From CAZGRP01 sp964527995 (GTDB lineage: Bacteria; Zhuqueibacterota; Zhuqueibacteria; Oceanimicrobiales; CAZGRP01), in the NCBI GenBank assembly GCA_964527995.1, contig CAZGRP010000016.1:1-64000 (forward strand): DNA of 64,000 bases, read 5' to 3'. The notes beneath the pieces were generated by a model. It was not told where the DNA came from. It made no database searches and saw only the letters and a program-made list of their open reading frames with translations. Position 1 is the first letter of the stretch, and each line of letters begins with the position of its first letter. Below, piece after piece: positions 25,692 to 33,952 of this stretch. The position numbers were made by a program, and so were the translations under genes.

Positions 25692-26871
25692 CGCCTCTGA
25701 GATCGGTTTGGGCGGTGGTGGTTTCGCTGATGCGTTTCATCTTGCCAGGTGTTTCCCACTCGTAGCGCACGCCTTTCCAGTGGACGGTCGTTGGAAACAA
25801 AACCACCGGTGCGAAAAACGTCGTGTAGAGGAAGTAGAAGGCTTCGAAGGGGAGCAGGTACCGCAACAAGTCTCGGCGATGCAGGCGACCTGTGCTGGGC
25901 CAGAGCAGAGCCGTATCCGCGGCAATGACCGACAGGAGAGCCACCAGGCTCAGCAGAGACGAGCCAGGTAGCACGAGGCCAAGGGGCAGAAGAACATGTG
26001 TCAGGAATGCCACCGCCATCAGCGACTTTGCGAACAGAGACACTTCCTTGCCACCGGCAGCCCAGCGCTTGCGCTGGTGGTAGAACTCCGTGAATGTGGC
26101 CATCGGCTTGCTGAGAACGGTGTTGCGCGGGTCGATCGGGAAGCAGACGCGCCAGCCAGTCCGGCGGATCACGGCCTGCATCAGGTTGAAGTCCTCGATG
26201 ATGCTGAACCCGAGGTTGCGGTAGCCTCCGACCGCTTCGTACGCGGCACGGCGGAAGGAGAAGTTGTTTCCGAGAACACTCACCGGCCTGCCGAGTCCAG
26301 CCGCCCCCGAGCCGACGGTCAGCAGATAGAGCCAGTCGAGGGACTGCACCTTGCCGGGGAGGCTGGTTCCGTCGCCGGGCTGGTCGAGGAGCGTAAACCC
26401 GGCCACGATGCCGACATCCGGGGCGTAGTACGAAACGTACGTGCGAACCCAGCTCCGCGGTACGGTGCAGTCGGCGTCGGTGACCAGGATGATGTCACCG
26501 CGGCTATACTCGATCCCCTGGCAGATGGCGCTGGCTTTGCCCGATAGCCCTTGCACGCGCCGGCGCAGGCCGATGGCGCGCACGATGGGGTAGCGCGCCT
26601 CATACCTGCGGGCGATCTCCAGGGTGCGGTCCGTCGAGCCATCGTCGAGGATCAGAATCTCCAGCAGGTCGTGGGGGTACTCTACGCCGACGAGAGATTC
26701 CAGGCATGCGGGCAGGTTCTTCTCTTCATTCCGGGCGGCCACGAGGATCGATACGGTCGGGGTACCTTGTGAGCGCCGAAACCGGGCCCGGGAAAGACCC
26801 CGGCGCAGCAGCGCAGCCTGCGTCAGGTAGGCCAGGACAACAAGAAAGACCGCCCATCCGAGAGGTTGCAT
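25681..26871 (-). CDS. Membrane glycosyltransferase family 2 (QRKRW type)
   Basis: 396 residues. One N-terminal helix (GWAVFLVVLAYLTQAALL), a GT-A catalytic domain (VSILVAARNEEKNL, LILDDGSTDRT, LVTDADC as the metal-binding DxD motif, ED of SIIEDFNLMQ), the QxxRW motif in HQRKRWAAGG, and three to four C-terminal helices. This is the processive or lipid-linked GT2 layout. The sugar donor is unknown. It shares its layout and a C-terminal WKG tail (VHWKGVRYEW) with the GT2s at 26896 and 32725, so the three are probably related by duplication. 24 bases separate it from the upstream GT2. Confidence 0.88.
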   Translation of the reverse strand: MQPLGWAVFLVVLAYLTQAALLRRGLSRARFRRSQGTPTVSILVAARNEEKNLPACLESLVGVEYPHDLLEILILDDGSTDRTLEIARRYEARYPIVRAIGLRRRVQGLSGKASAICQGIEYSRGDIILVTDADCTVPRSWVRTYVSYYAPDVGIVAGFTLLDQPGDGTSLPGKVQSLDWLYLLTVGSGAAGLGRPVSVLGNNFSFRRAAYEAVGGYRNLGFSIIEDFNLMQAVIRRTGWRVCFPIDPRNTVLSKPMATFTEFYHQRKRWAAGGKEVSLFAKSLMAVAFLTHVLLPLGLVLPGSSLLSLVALLSVIAADTALLWPSTGRLHRRDLLRYLLPFEAFYFLYTTFFAPVVLFPTTVHWKGVRYEWETPGKMKRISETTTAQTDLRGDGA

Positions 26872-26895
26872 CGCCCGTTTGCCTCTTGCGATGAG

Positions 26896-28083
26896 CTACA
26901 GGTCGTTCCATTCAGCGAACTGCGTCTCCTCCAACGCAGGCTCGGGTTGCAGGCGAGACTCGAAGCTGTGCCCTTTCCAGCGGAACGAGCCCACCTGCCC
27001 CAAGGCACCGAAGAGGACCACGTACGGTACGTGGAGCACGCTCGCGACGGGGTAGTAGCGCAAGAGATCGTCTTGCCTCAAGACCCGGCTCCCCCGAAGC
27101 AGGAAGGCGATTTCAGCGGCTGCTTTGGCGGCCAGAGAAGCAAGGGCGGCGGCGGCGTAGAGCGGCACGAAGAAGGACACCAGCGGCGTGACCAAAAGCA
27201 GGGCATTATACAGCCAAACGCCGGTGAGAGAGAGCGCCAGCGCCTTGCGATAATGCCGCCCCTTCGAGGCATAGCGAACGCGCTGGTGGAAGAATTCGCT
27301 CAGACTGCCAGGGGGCCGCGTCCAGGTGCGGGCTGCCGGCTCGAAAGCGTAACGGATCTGCCAGTCTGTGTTCTGGTTGATCAAATGAAGGAGAAGGTCG
27401 TCGTCGCCCGAGATCAGGTGCCGCACCGAATGATAGCCGCCGACCTCCCAGAACGTCTCCTTGCGGTAACCCATGTTGCCGCCCGTGCAGGTCAGGCTGA
27501 ACCGGTTTCCAATGCCGGCCGCTCCGACACAGGCCAGGGCGTAATATTCGAGGGCCAGCAACTTCTGCCAGATTCCGGCCGCTGGCCCGACTTCATACGC
27601 AGTGTAGCCGGCAACGAAGCCGACGCCCTGACCGAAGTGGCGCATCATGGTCGAAATCCACCTCGGCGGCACCACGCAGTCGGCGTCGGTGGTGAGAATC
27701 ACATCGCCACGTGCCTCCTCGATGCCAAGCGTCAGCGCCCGCTTTTTGGGAGCCATGTCAGGGTCGAGATCATCGATTCGCAGCAGCCGCAGATTCGCAT
27801 GGCGGAGTGCCAGGCGCTCTGCGACTTCGGAGGTGCGGTCTGTAGACCGGTCGTCGACCACCAGGACTTCGTAGCGGTCGGCCGGATAGTCCTGACTCAA
27901 GAGGCTGCGCAGACAGCGGCCCAGGTTCTTTTCTTCGTTCCGCGCGGCGATGAGGACGGTGACGAATGGCTGTTCGGAACTTCGTGGCAAGGGCAGTCTT
28001 GCCAGGCCGTTTCGCAGCCAGAACAGGGTGAGCACATAGGCGACCGTCAGCAGAAGAAGCAGAGCGATCAGCACAGAGACCAT
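26896..28083 (-). CDS. Membrane glycosyltransferase family 2 (QRVRY type)
   Basis: 395 residues with the same plan as its downstream neighbour: N-terminal helix (VLIALLLLLTVAYVLTLFW), VTVLIAARNEEKNLG, VLVVDDRSTDRT, LTTDADCVVPP as DxD, SGDDDLLLHLI, HQRVRYASKG in place of QxxRW, and C-terminal helices ending in FRWKGHSFE. The SGDDDLLLH and LTTDADC segments match the GT2 at 32725 almost exactly, so those two are the closest pair. GGGAGG precedes ATG 28083. First gene of the three-gene unit 28083 to 24087. Confidence 0.88.
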   Translation of the reverse strand: MVSVLIALLLLLTVAYVLTLFWLRNGLARLPLPRSSEQPFVTVLIAARNEEKNLGRCLRSLLSQDYPADRYEVLVVDDRSTDRTSEVAERLALRHANLRLLRIDDLDPDMAPKKRALTLGIEEARGDVILTTDADCVVPPRWISTMMRHFGQGVGFVAGYTAYEVGPAAGIWQKLLALEYYALACVGAAGIGNRFSLTCTGGNMGYRKETFWEVGGYHSVRHLISGDDDLLLHLINQNTDWQIRYAFEPAARTWTRPPGSLSEFFHQRVRYASKGRHYRKALALSLTGVWLYNALLLVTPLVSFFVPLYAAAALASLAAKAAAEIAFLLRGSRVLRQDDLLRYYPVASVLHVPYVVLFGALGQVGSFRWKGHSFESRLQPEPALEETQFAEWNDL

Positions 28084-28391
28084 CGCCTCCCGTCTTGCGA
28101 ACTCAGATCAGAAGCCTTCATGGGACCGGCCATCATCCTCTCAATAAAGTGCAAAATGCAAAAGGCAAAGCGCAGAATGGGGGATACTGTGCGCGTCGTG
28201 CGTATAGCTGACGATAAGTGGATCGGAGAATGAGCGCCCCAAAGTACCGATCCACCCCCAAAAAATCAAGGGTATTCTCCTGAATCTGCCGGCTGGCCTG
28301 AGTCGGCGTGCGACCATGAGTTTTGCTCGTCCCACCCCAGGCTCGGCGGCTCTTCCTCCGTAGATCCTGGCATTGCCCACCGCGTCCCCAC
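28084..28391. other. Intergenic stretch between two minus-strand surface-glycan units
   Basis: 308 bases. Near 28147-28180 there is an A-rich repetitive run (AAGTGCAAAATGCAAAAGGC...) of the kind left by decayed repeats, and further right a GGGTATTCTCC patch. I see no gene and no clear terminator for the Wzi-like gene or promoter for the GT2 gene. Confidence 0.45.
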
Positions 28392-29969
28392 TCAATAATT
28401 CGCCTGCAGCATCAGGAGCGCCCGGCGTTCGCTGATGTCGGCTCCGGGCCGGCGGTTGAGGTTGTGAATTCTGGCCCAACCGAATCGCAGCGTTACGAAG
28501 ACATCGCGGAGCAACTGGTCTCTCAACTCCACGGTCACTTCTCGTTTCCTTTCAACGATGCCGGATAGAAAGTGCTTTCGTGAGCCGTCGGAGCGGCGGT
28601 GCGGCCGGTTGATGTCGCCGGCGCCGTGGCGTGTCTGTGTAAACTCGAGGCGCATCGCCGTGTCGCGCGTAGGCTGGTAGCGTAAGGCCAATTCCACGTC
28701 GTCGGCGTTCGGACCGAGCCAATGTCCGATGCTGCTGTTGTAGTGCTGGTAGGTGTTGATCGAGTCGCGGTGGGTATAGACAAACGGGTCGACGTGGGCG
28801 AACTCGAACAGCAGATCCAGATTATCCAGGCCTCCGAAGTCCGTCCACAGAAGCCCCGCAAGAAAGGCGTATTTGTTGCCCCAATTGTGAATCAGATTAC
28901 GGTCGAAACTGAAGTCATCGACCAGCAACTCGGCGTAGGTCTTGATGCCATCCACGGGGAAGTAGGTCAGGTCGAAGCTCACCATGTTGTTGTCCCGGTC
29001 TCCGAGGTGGTGTTCAGCGATCTGGTACGGCATCAGCGGGTTGAGGTATTGGAATTCGACGGACCGCCCACCGTAGATCACGGACTCGGTGCCCGAGAGA
29101 AAAAGCCTGCGACCGACACGGAAATCGAGACGGTGAGCGGCCAGGTACTTTGCCCCCAGACCACTCCGCAGGAAGGCGTGCATGTAGGTGAAGCGGAAGT
29201 TTTGGAAGTCGGCCCAAAGACGAAACATGTCGGCCTCGGGCATCTGCTCCGAGACCGTCATGCTGCCGCGCCGGCCTGGTCCCCACTGTGCCTTGTCCCG
29301 CCCGACCTGCAGGCGCACCCAACGGTTTCGTACCACGGCGTAGGCGCGCGCCTGGTCTGAGAAAAGGATGTTCCCCGTTCTCACAAGCGGGGTGCCGAGG
29401 GATGGATCGAAGCGCTCTCTGACCACCCGGGCGCCGCTGATGGCGGTGTTGCGCGCTTCGAGTTCGAAGGCCAGAAAGCGGTGCAGTCGGCCGCGGATGA
29501 TGCCGCCGCCGGTGGTTTCCAGCCTTCTACCGGAGGAGTCGGCCTCCTGGCCGCTGCGCAGGAGAAGGCGCTGCTCGAAGAGCGCATCGAAGTAGATCGT
29601 GCTGCTGTCTTGCCTCAAGGTCACCAGGTGCGGCTCCCGCAGCCGGCGGCTGTATTTGACCCCCCGCTCCGCCATCTCGTCCGCAAATTCTCCCTTCAAC
29701 TGCTCGAACAGCCGGCGATCGGTCTTGGAGAGAAGCCCGGGGCTGTTGCGCAACCGCGCATCGATGCGGGCGATGATTTTCGCCAGTCGAGCCCGCGAAA
29801 CCGGTCGGGTGCGCAGAGCGATGTCCCGAACCAGACCCCTGGTTTCGAGGCGGTCGAGAAAATCGTAAGCCCAGTGTCCGATGGGGAGGTTGGCCGACTG
29901 CGCCAATGAGGCGGCTGGCGCGAGAAGAGAGAGGAGGATGATCAGAACAAAGAGGCGAACTCGATTCAA
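28392..29969 (-). CDS. Wzi-like capsule-assembly outer-membrane protein
   Basis: 525 residues with a signal peptide (LFVLIILLSLLAPAASLAQS). The N-terminal mixed region (GHWAYDFLDRLETRGLV, then PVSRARLAKIIARID) and the following barrel with VGRDKAQWGPGRRGSM, FLSGTESVIYGGRSVEFQYLNPLMPYQ and a C-terminal aromatic strand (LLMLQANY) resemble the Caps_assemb_Wzi family. These barrels bind capsular or exopolysaccharide at the cell surface. The ATG overlaps the stop of the upstream deacetylase by four bases, so the two are translationally coupled, which supports a polysaccharide role. Last gene of the unit starting near 33891. Confidence 0.83.
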   Translation of the reverse strand: MNRVRLFVLIILLSLLAPAASLAQSANLPIGHWAYDFLDRLETRGLVRDIALRTRPVSRARLAKIIARIDARLRNSPGLLSKTDRRLFEQLKGEFADEMAERGVKYSRRLREPHLVTLRQDSSTIYFDALFEQRLLLRSGQEADSSGRRLETTGGGIIRGRLHRFLAFELEARNTAISGARVVRERFDPSLGTPLVRTGNILFSDQARAYAVVRNRWVRLQVGRDKAQWGPGRRGSMTVSEQMPEADMFRLWADFQNFRFTYMHAFLRSGLGAKYLAAHRLDFRVGRRLFLSGTESVIYGGRSVEFQYLNPLMPYQIAEHHLGDRDNNMVSFDLTYFPVDGIKTYAELLVDDFSFDRNLIHNWGNKYAFLAGLLWTDFGGLDNLDLLFEFAHVDPFVYTHRDSINTYQHYNSSIGHWLGPNADDVELALRYQPTRDTAMRLEFTQTRHGAGDINRPHRRSDGSRKHFLSGIVERKREVTVELRDQLLRDVFVTLRFGWARIHNLNRRPGADISERRALLMLQANY

Positions 29970-30700
29970 GCGGCTACCGGCGATTGTTTCGACATTCCGT
30001 GAAATGCAAGGTGGGCCAGCCCGAAGCGCGTCAGCTCGGCGACCCGAGTGGCCTTCCTTCCGGTCACCATCTGGGACAGGGGCAGGCAGCGATAGCCCCG
30101 CACAGTCAGCAGGGGGAGGAGTTCCGACAGAGCCGTAACCGTGGTGGCGCTGCGCTGGTGACCGTCGTGAAGCAGAATGATGGTGCCCGGCTGCAGATGG
30201 CGGAGGACTCGCCGAACGATGGCGGCTGGCGTCGAGCGGCTCGAGTAATCCCGGCTATCGACCTGCCAGAGGACCAGCTGCTTGCCGCAGTCTCGAGTAG
30301 CGGCCAGCATCGCCGGGCCGAAACGGCCATACGGTGGCCGGAAAAGCCTCGGAGCAAAGCCAGCGGCCGCCGCGATGGCGGCGTCAGCCTGGTCGAGCTG
30401 ATCGTGGATGTGGTGCCGCGATGCAAAGAGCAGGCTGCGATGCTGGCAAGCGTGACTGCCGATCGAGTGGCCTGCGGCAGCAGCAGCCCGCACCAGCTCG
30501 GGGTAGAGATCCGCCTTCTCGCCGACGACAAAAAAGGTGGCGCGGGCTTGGTGCTCGCCAAGGATCCTCAGAATTTCCGGCGTCCAGGTGGGATCCGGGC
30601 CGTCGTCAAAGGTGAGGTAGACGGCCCTGGTCGCTGCTGGCATTCGCCAGAGGATCTGTGGAAAGATTCGCTCCACTACTGCCGGGATGCGGGTCCACAT
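29966..30700 (-). CDS. NodB-type polysaccharide deacetylase
   Basis: 244 residues. The catalytic landmarks are YLTFDDGPDPTW (first Asp is the base, second a metal ligand), the metal-binding SHACQH, FRPPYGRFG, VDSRDYSS and the final IILLHDG. Such enzymes remove N- or O-acetyl groups from chitin-like, peptidoglycan or capsular polymers. No signal peptide is evident; a cytoplasmic or weakly associated location would be unusual for the family. AAAGGGGGC, within the last codons of the flippase-like gene, serves as ribosome site. The stop overlaps the Wzi-like start. Confidence 0.9.
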   Translation of the reverse strand: MWTRIPAVVERIFPQILWRMPAATRAVYLTFDDGPDPTWTPEILRILGEHQARATFFVVGEKADLYPELVRAAAAAGHSIGSHACQHRSLLFASRHHIHDQLDQADAAIAAAAGFAPRLFRPPYGRFGPAMLAATRDCGKQLVLWQVDSRDYSSRSTPAAIVRRVLRHLQPGTIILLHDGHQRSATTVTALSELLPLLTVRGYRCLPLSQMVTGRKATRVAELTRFGLAHLAFHGMSKQSPVAA

Positions 30701-30703
30701 GGT

Positions 30704-31723
30704 CTATTCGCCCCCCTTTGGCGAGCCTCGACGGCGGCGCAGCAGCAACAGCGACGCTCCAGCGACGGCCGGTAGTGCCACGTTGACGGCAAAAAGCAGC
30801 ATCGCTGCATCGAAGGCGGCTGCCGGGACGACCCCGAGGCGCGCGAACACCAGAACGGCACTCCCCTCTCGGACTCCCACGTCGCCGAAGCTGATAGGAA
30901 CAAGCGTCTTTACGAGGAGTGCGGCGGTGGCGGCAGCAGGGTAAGAGGCCGAAATTCCACCGGCAAAGGCCGCCACAAGAAGGGTGAACTGGATCACAAA
31001 GGTTGCGTAGAAGGCCGCGGATAGAGCCAGAACGCCGAGGCGGAAACGCAGCGTAGACCGCACCCAGAGCATGGCGTTAAAACGGCCTGACAGCGTCCGC
31101 AGCCGCCTCGACCGAATGCGATTGGCCACAGAAACGAGGAGTGCCGGCGCGAGGCAGGCTGCCAGGAGCGCAGCGCCCAGCCCCGCAGCCAGGGCCAGCA
31201 ATGCCCATGTGGCGGTCATCGCCTGCTGTACCGCCAAAAGCCAGCCCCACCCAAGCAGTCCCACCAGCAGGATCACCGCCAGATTGACGGCCTTGTCCAG
31301 GGCCGCCAGGAAAGCCGTCTGCACCTTATCCAACTGCGGCAGAAAGAGGCCGCGGCCGATTTCTCCGTAGCGACCGGGGGTCACCAGGCCGAGGGCGAAG
31401 CCGGCCAGGAGCGAAGCCGCTGCGTCAGCGCCGCTGGTCTCTGGCCAGGAGGCCCGCAGCAGTTTCTTCCACTTGACGTGCTGCAGCCAGAGATTGGGGA
31501 TCAGCAGCAGGACGGCCACGCCGATATAGACCGGCTGAGCTTTCTCAGCAAGCTCGAGCACGCTACGCCAGGAAACCGAACGTCCGATGACGACAAGAAC
31601 GAGCGATCCGAGAGCCAGTCGGAGCACGACAAGCAGCACATCGCGCTGTCGCTGCGACAGGCTAAATCCAGATCCCCAGGCCCTGGTTGCAGTTTTCGCA
31701 GATGTCGATAGAGTCGCGCGCAT
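30704..31723 (-). CDS. Flippase-like integral membrane protein (UPF0104/AglD-like)
   Basis: Up to 339 residues with about eight membrane helices. Segments such as ASLLAGFALGLVTPGRYGEI, LDKAVNLAVILLVG and LVPISFGDVGVREGSAVLVF are characteristic of the lysylphosphatidylglycerol synthase-TM / flippase-like family, whose members move or build lipid-linked glycans. The longest frame (ATG 31723) overlaps the upstream radical SAM gene by 62 bases and has no ribosome site. GTG 31639, giving 311 residues starting just before the first helix, is an equally good start. Directly coupled to the deacetylase, so likely part of surface-glycan export. Confidence 0.83.
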   Translation of the reverse strand: MRATLSTSAKTATRAWGSGFSLSQRQRDVLLVVLRLALGSLVLVVIGRSVSWRSVLELAEKAQPVYIGVAVLLLIPNLWLQHVKWKKLLRASWPETSGADAAASLLAGFALGLVTPGRYGEIGRGLFLPQLDKVQTAFLAALDKAVNLAVILLVGLLGWGWLLAVQQAMTATWALLALAAGLGAALLAACLAPALLVSVANRIRSRRLRTLSGRFNAMLWVRSTLRFRLGVLALSAAFYATFVIQFTLLVAAFAGGISASYPAAATAALLVKTLVPISFGDVGVREGSAVLVFARLGVVPAAAFDAAMLLFAVNVALPAVAGASLLLLRRRRGSPKGGE

Positions 31724-32678
31724 GCAGCATTGCGTCCATGAACTTTGCGTGCCTGCCGTTGTTCCAAATCGCCGTGTAGGAGGCCCCGTTGGAGAGATGG
31801 CCGAACAAGTGCCGGCCGTTCTTATCGAAACAGCACGGTACGATGCCGCCGTCCCAGTTGACCAGCGTGGTGAGCCACGGTCGAGGGCACGGACCCTTGC
31901 CTGCGCTCCTCACCTTCAATGCTGTGCCGTCGTAGTCGTATCGCCGAAATTTTTCTTCCGCAGGTAACCAGACCGCTGCTTCTTCCAGAGTCTCGACCTG
32001 AATGTTTTTCTTCAGCAGCTTGTCGACACCGAGATCTGCCGCCATCCTCTCCATCTCCGGAATCTGATCTTCGTTGTGCTTCATGATCAAGAACTGGAGG
32101 AAAACATAGGGTGTCTTGCTTCGCTGGCGAACCTTCTCGGAAACCAGATTGCGCACTCCTCGCCTGACCCGCTCCAGGCTGCCGGCAACGCGGTACTTCT
32201 CGTAGGACTTCTGGTCGACGCCGTCGATAGAGACGATCATCGTGTCCAGTCCGCAGGCCACCGTGCGGGCAGCGTTCTCCGCATCCAGGTAGTGGCCGTT
32301 GGTGCTGGTGGTGCAGTAGATGCGTTTTCGTTTGGCGTATTCGACGAAGTGGAAGAAGTCGCGGTTGATGTAGGGCTCACCCTGATGATAGAGGAGAAGG
32401 TAAAAGATGTAATCGCCCACCTCGTCGATGAGGCGTTTGAAAACATCGAAGGTCATGCGCCCGCGGGCTCGGGTCATGCGACCGTTGCCGGTGACACATA
32501 GGGGGCACTTGAGATTGCAGACGTTGGTCGGCTCGACGGTCAGGATCGGCGGATATCCCCAGAGCAGCGTGCGGCCCGTCAAGGCGGACGCTGCGAAGGA
32601 GGAAATCACTTTCGTTGCATTCCATATTCGCCGCGGCCTCAGCGTAGGCAGAAGCCTGCGGTAGACGATCTCTTTCAT
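31662..32678 (-). CDS. Radical SAM/SPASM-domain enzyme
   Basis: 338 residues. The radical SAM cluster motif is CNLKCPLC (Cys54, Cys58, Cys61), followed by LYHQGEPYINRDFF and TTSTNGHYL. The C-terminal SPASM-type region has PCPRPW, GGIVPCCFDKNG and ICENCNQG, enough Cys for an auxiliary [4Fe-4S] cluster. Family members modify peptides, sugars or other substrates by radical chemistry. Here it sits between a GT2 and a flippase-like gene in a surface-glycan operon, so a glycan or lipid-linked substrate is more likely than a RiPP, and no precursor peptide gene is evident. ATG 32678 (MKEIVYRRLL) is chosen; an upstream ATG at 32750 would overlap the GT2 gene. Confidence 0.87.
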   Translation of the reverse strand: MKEIVYRRLLPTLRPRRIWNATKVISSFAASALTGRTLLWGYPPILTVEPTNVCNLKCPLCVTGNGRMTRARGRMTFDVFKRLIDEVGDYIFYLLLYHQGEPYINRDFFHFVEYAKRKRIYCTTSTNGHYLDAENAARTVACGLDTMIVSIDGVDQKSYEKYRVAGSLERVRRGVRNLVSEKVRQRSKTPYVFLQFLIMKHNEDQIPEMERMAADLGVDKLLKKNIQVETLEEAAVWLPAEEKFRRYDYDGTALKVRSAGKGPCPRPWLTTLVNWDGGIVPCCFDKNGRHLFGHLSNGASYTAIWNNGRHAKFMDAMLHARDSIDICENCNQGLGIWI

Positions 32679-32724
32679 CAGAGCCCGGTAACCCCTCTTT
32701 GTATGCTGCCGTCCGCCGCCACAC

Positions 32725-33891
32725 TCACTCCTTCCAGCGAATCCTGGCAACCGCCGCTAGTGGCGAAAGCAGCAGCGTGGATAGAAGCAAGTAGATCTCC
32801 CACGGCAGCAGGAATCGGATATGAAACGACTGAGCCATTCGACGAGCAAAGGTGTGCAGCAACAGTCCGTCGAGCACCAGCTTGGCCGCCAGGCTGGTGA
32901 GAGCAGCCGCCCCTGGGAATGCGCCAAACAGGGCCGCTGCCGCAGCGGCCCAGAGAAGGGCATTGCAGCCGTGAAAGAGAGCATAGCCCGCCAGCACCGG
33001 ACGCGGGTAGTATCGACCCGCGGACAGGTGGCGCAGTCGCTGCCGCAAAGCGCTCCGGAACTCCGCCGGCGCGATCGCCGGCACGACCGCTCCCTGCGCC
33101 GCGGCAAAGGTGATCTGCGCCCCCTTTCGCCGCTTCAGGCGATGAAGAAGCAGGTCGTCGTCGCCGGAGACGCTGCGATGCAGGTCTGAAAATCCGCCAT
33201 TTGACTCAAAGAGCCGTCGCCGGTACGCCAGGTTTCTGCCGCTGCACGTAATCACTGTGCCCAGTCCCACACCAGCCGCGGCAACGACCCCGGCCGCCAG
33301 GGCATCGACTTCCAGGGCTCGCGCCCAAAGCCTCCGGGCTGGGGATCGCACCGGCGAGTAACCGATCACGGCATCTGTGGCCGCATCGAACCGTCCTGCC
33401 ACCTCCTCGATCCATTGCGGCGGCGGCTGGCAGTCGGCGTCGGTGGTCAAAACGACCTGGCCGCCGGCACGCTGGATTCCGAGTTCCAGAGCATGCTTTT
33501 TCCCTTGCTTGCCAGCCGGCAGGTGATCGACGCGCACGACCGACAGCCGCCGAAGCCGGGATTGCCAACGCCGGACGATTTCGGCTGTGCCGTCGCTGGA
33601 GCGATCATCCACCACCACGACCTCCCACAGAGGGTGCGGGTAGGTCTGCGCCTCCAGGGCACGCAAGCACGCCGCGATGACGGCTGCCTCGTTGCGTCCT
33701 GCGATGACGACGCTGACGGTCGGTCGCGCCTGCGTGCACGAGCTGCGTGTGGCGCGCCGCACTCCCCACCACAACACCACAATTACGGCGGCATAGAGGG
33801 TGAAGACGATGAAAAGGGCAGAGGTGCCGGCGATCCCGTTCCAGGCGGCTGAATGTTGGGCTAAAATATCCAATCCGCGACAAAGACGCAA
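32725..33891 (-). CDS. Membrane glycosyltransferase family 2 (QRLRH type)
   Basis: 388 residues on the same plan as the two GT2s at 25681-28083: helix near the N-terminus (SALFIVFTLYAAVIVVLWW), VSVVIAGRNEAAVI, VVVDDRSSDGT, LTTDADCQPPPQW, SGDDDLLLHRL, QRLRHLSAG in place of QxxRW, then helices and a terminal RIRWKE. The start is uncertain: TTG 33891 is the longest reading, but TTGCGT and TATTTT with 17-bp spacing fall just inside its first codons and could be the operon promoter, in which case TTG 33873 or a non-standard start would apply. First gene of the unit running to the Wzi-like gene. Confidence 0.87.
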   Translation of the reverse strand: MRLCRGLDILAQHSAAWNGIAGTSALFIVFTLYAAVIVVLWWGVRRATRSSCTQARPTVSVVIAGRNEAAVIAACLRALEAQTYPHPLWEVVVVDDRSSDGTAEIVRRWQSRLRRLSVVRVDHLPAGKQGKKHALELGIQRAGGQVVLTTDADCQPPPQWIEEVAGRFDAATDAVIGYSPVRSPARRLWARALEVDALAAGVVAAAGVGLGTVITCSGRNLAYRRRLFESNGGFSDLHRSVSGDDDLLLHRLKRRKGAQITFAAAQGAVVPAIAPAEFRSALRQRLRHLSAGRYYPRPVLAGYALFHGCNALLWAAAAAALFGAFPGAAALTSLAAKLVLDGLLLHTFARRMAQSFHIRFLLPWEIYLLLSTLLLSPLAAVARIRWKE

Positions 33892-33952
33892 GGGCTTTTT
33901 GGATATGCCACGTGCAAAGGCCGGTTTACGGCTGAATCATGAGTAAGACGGC

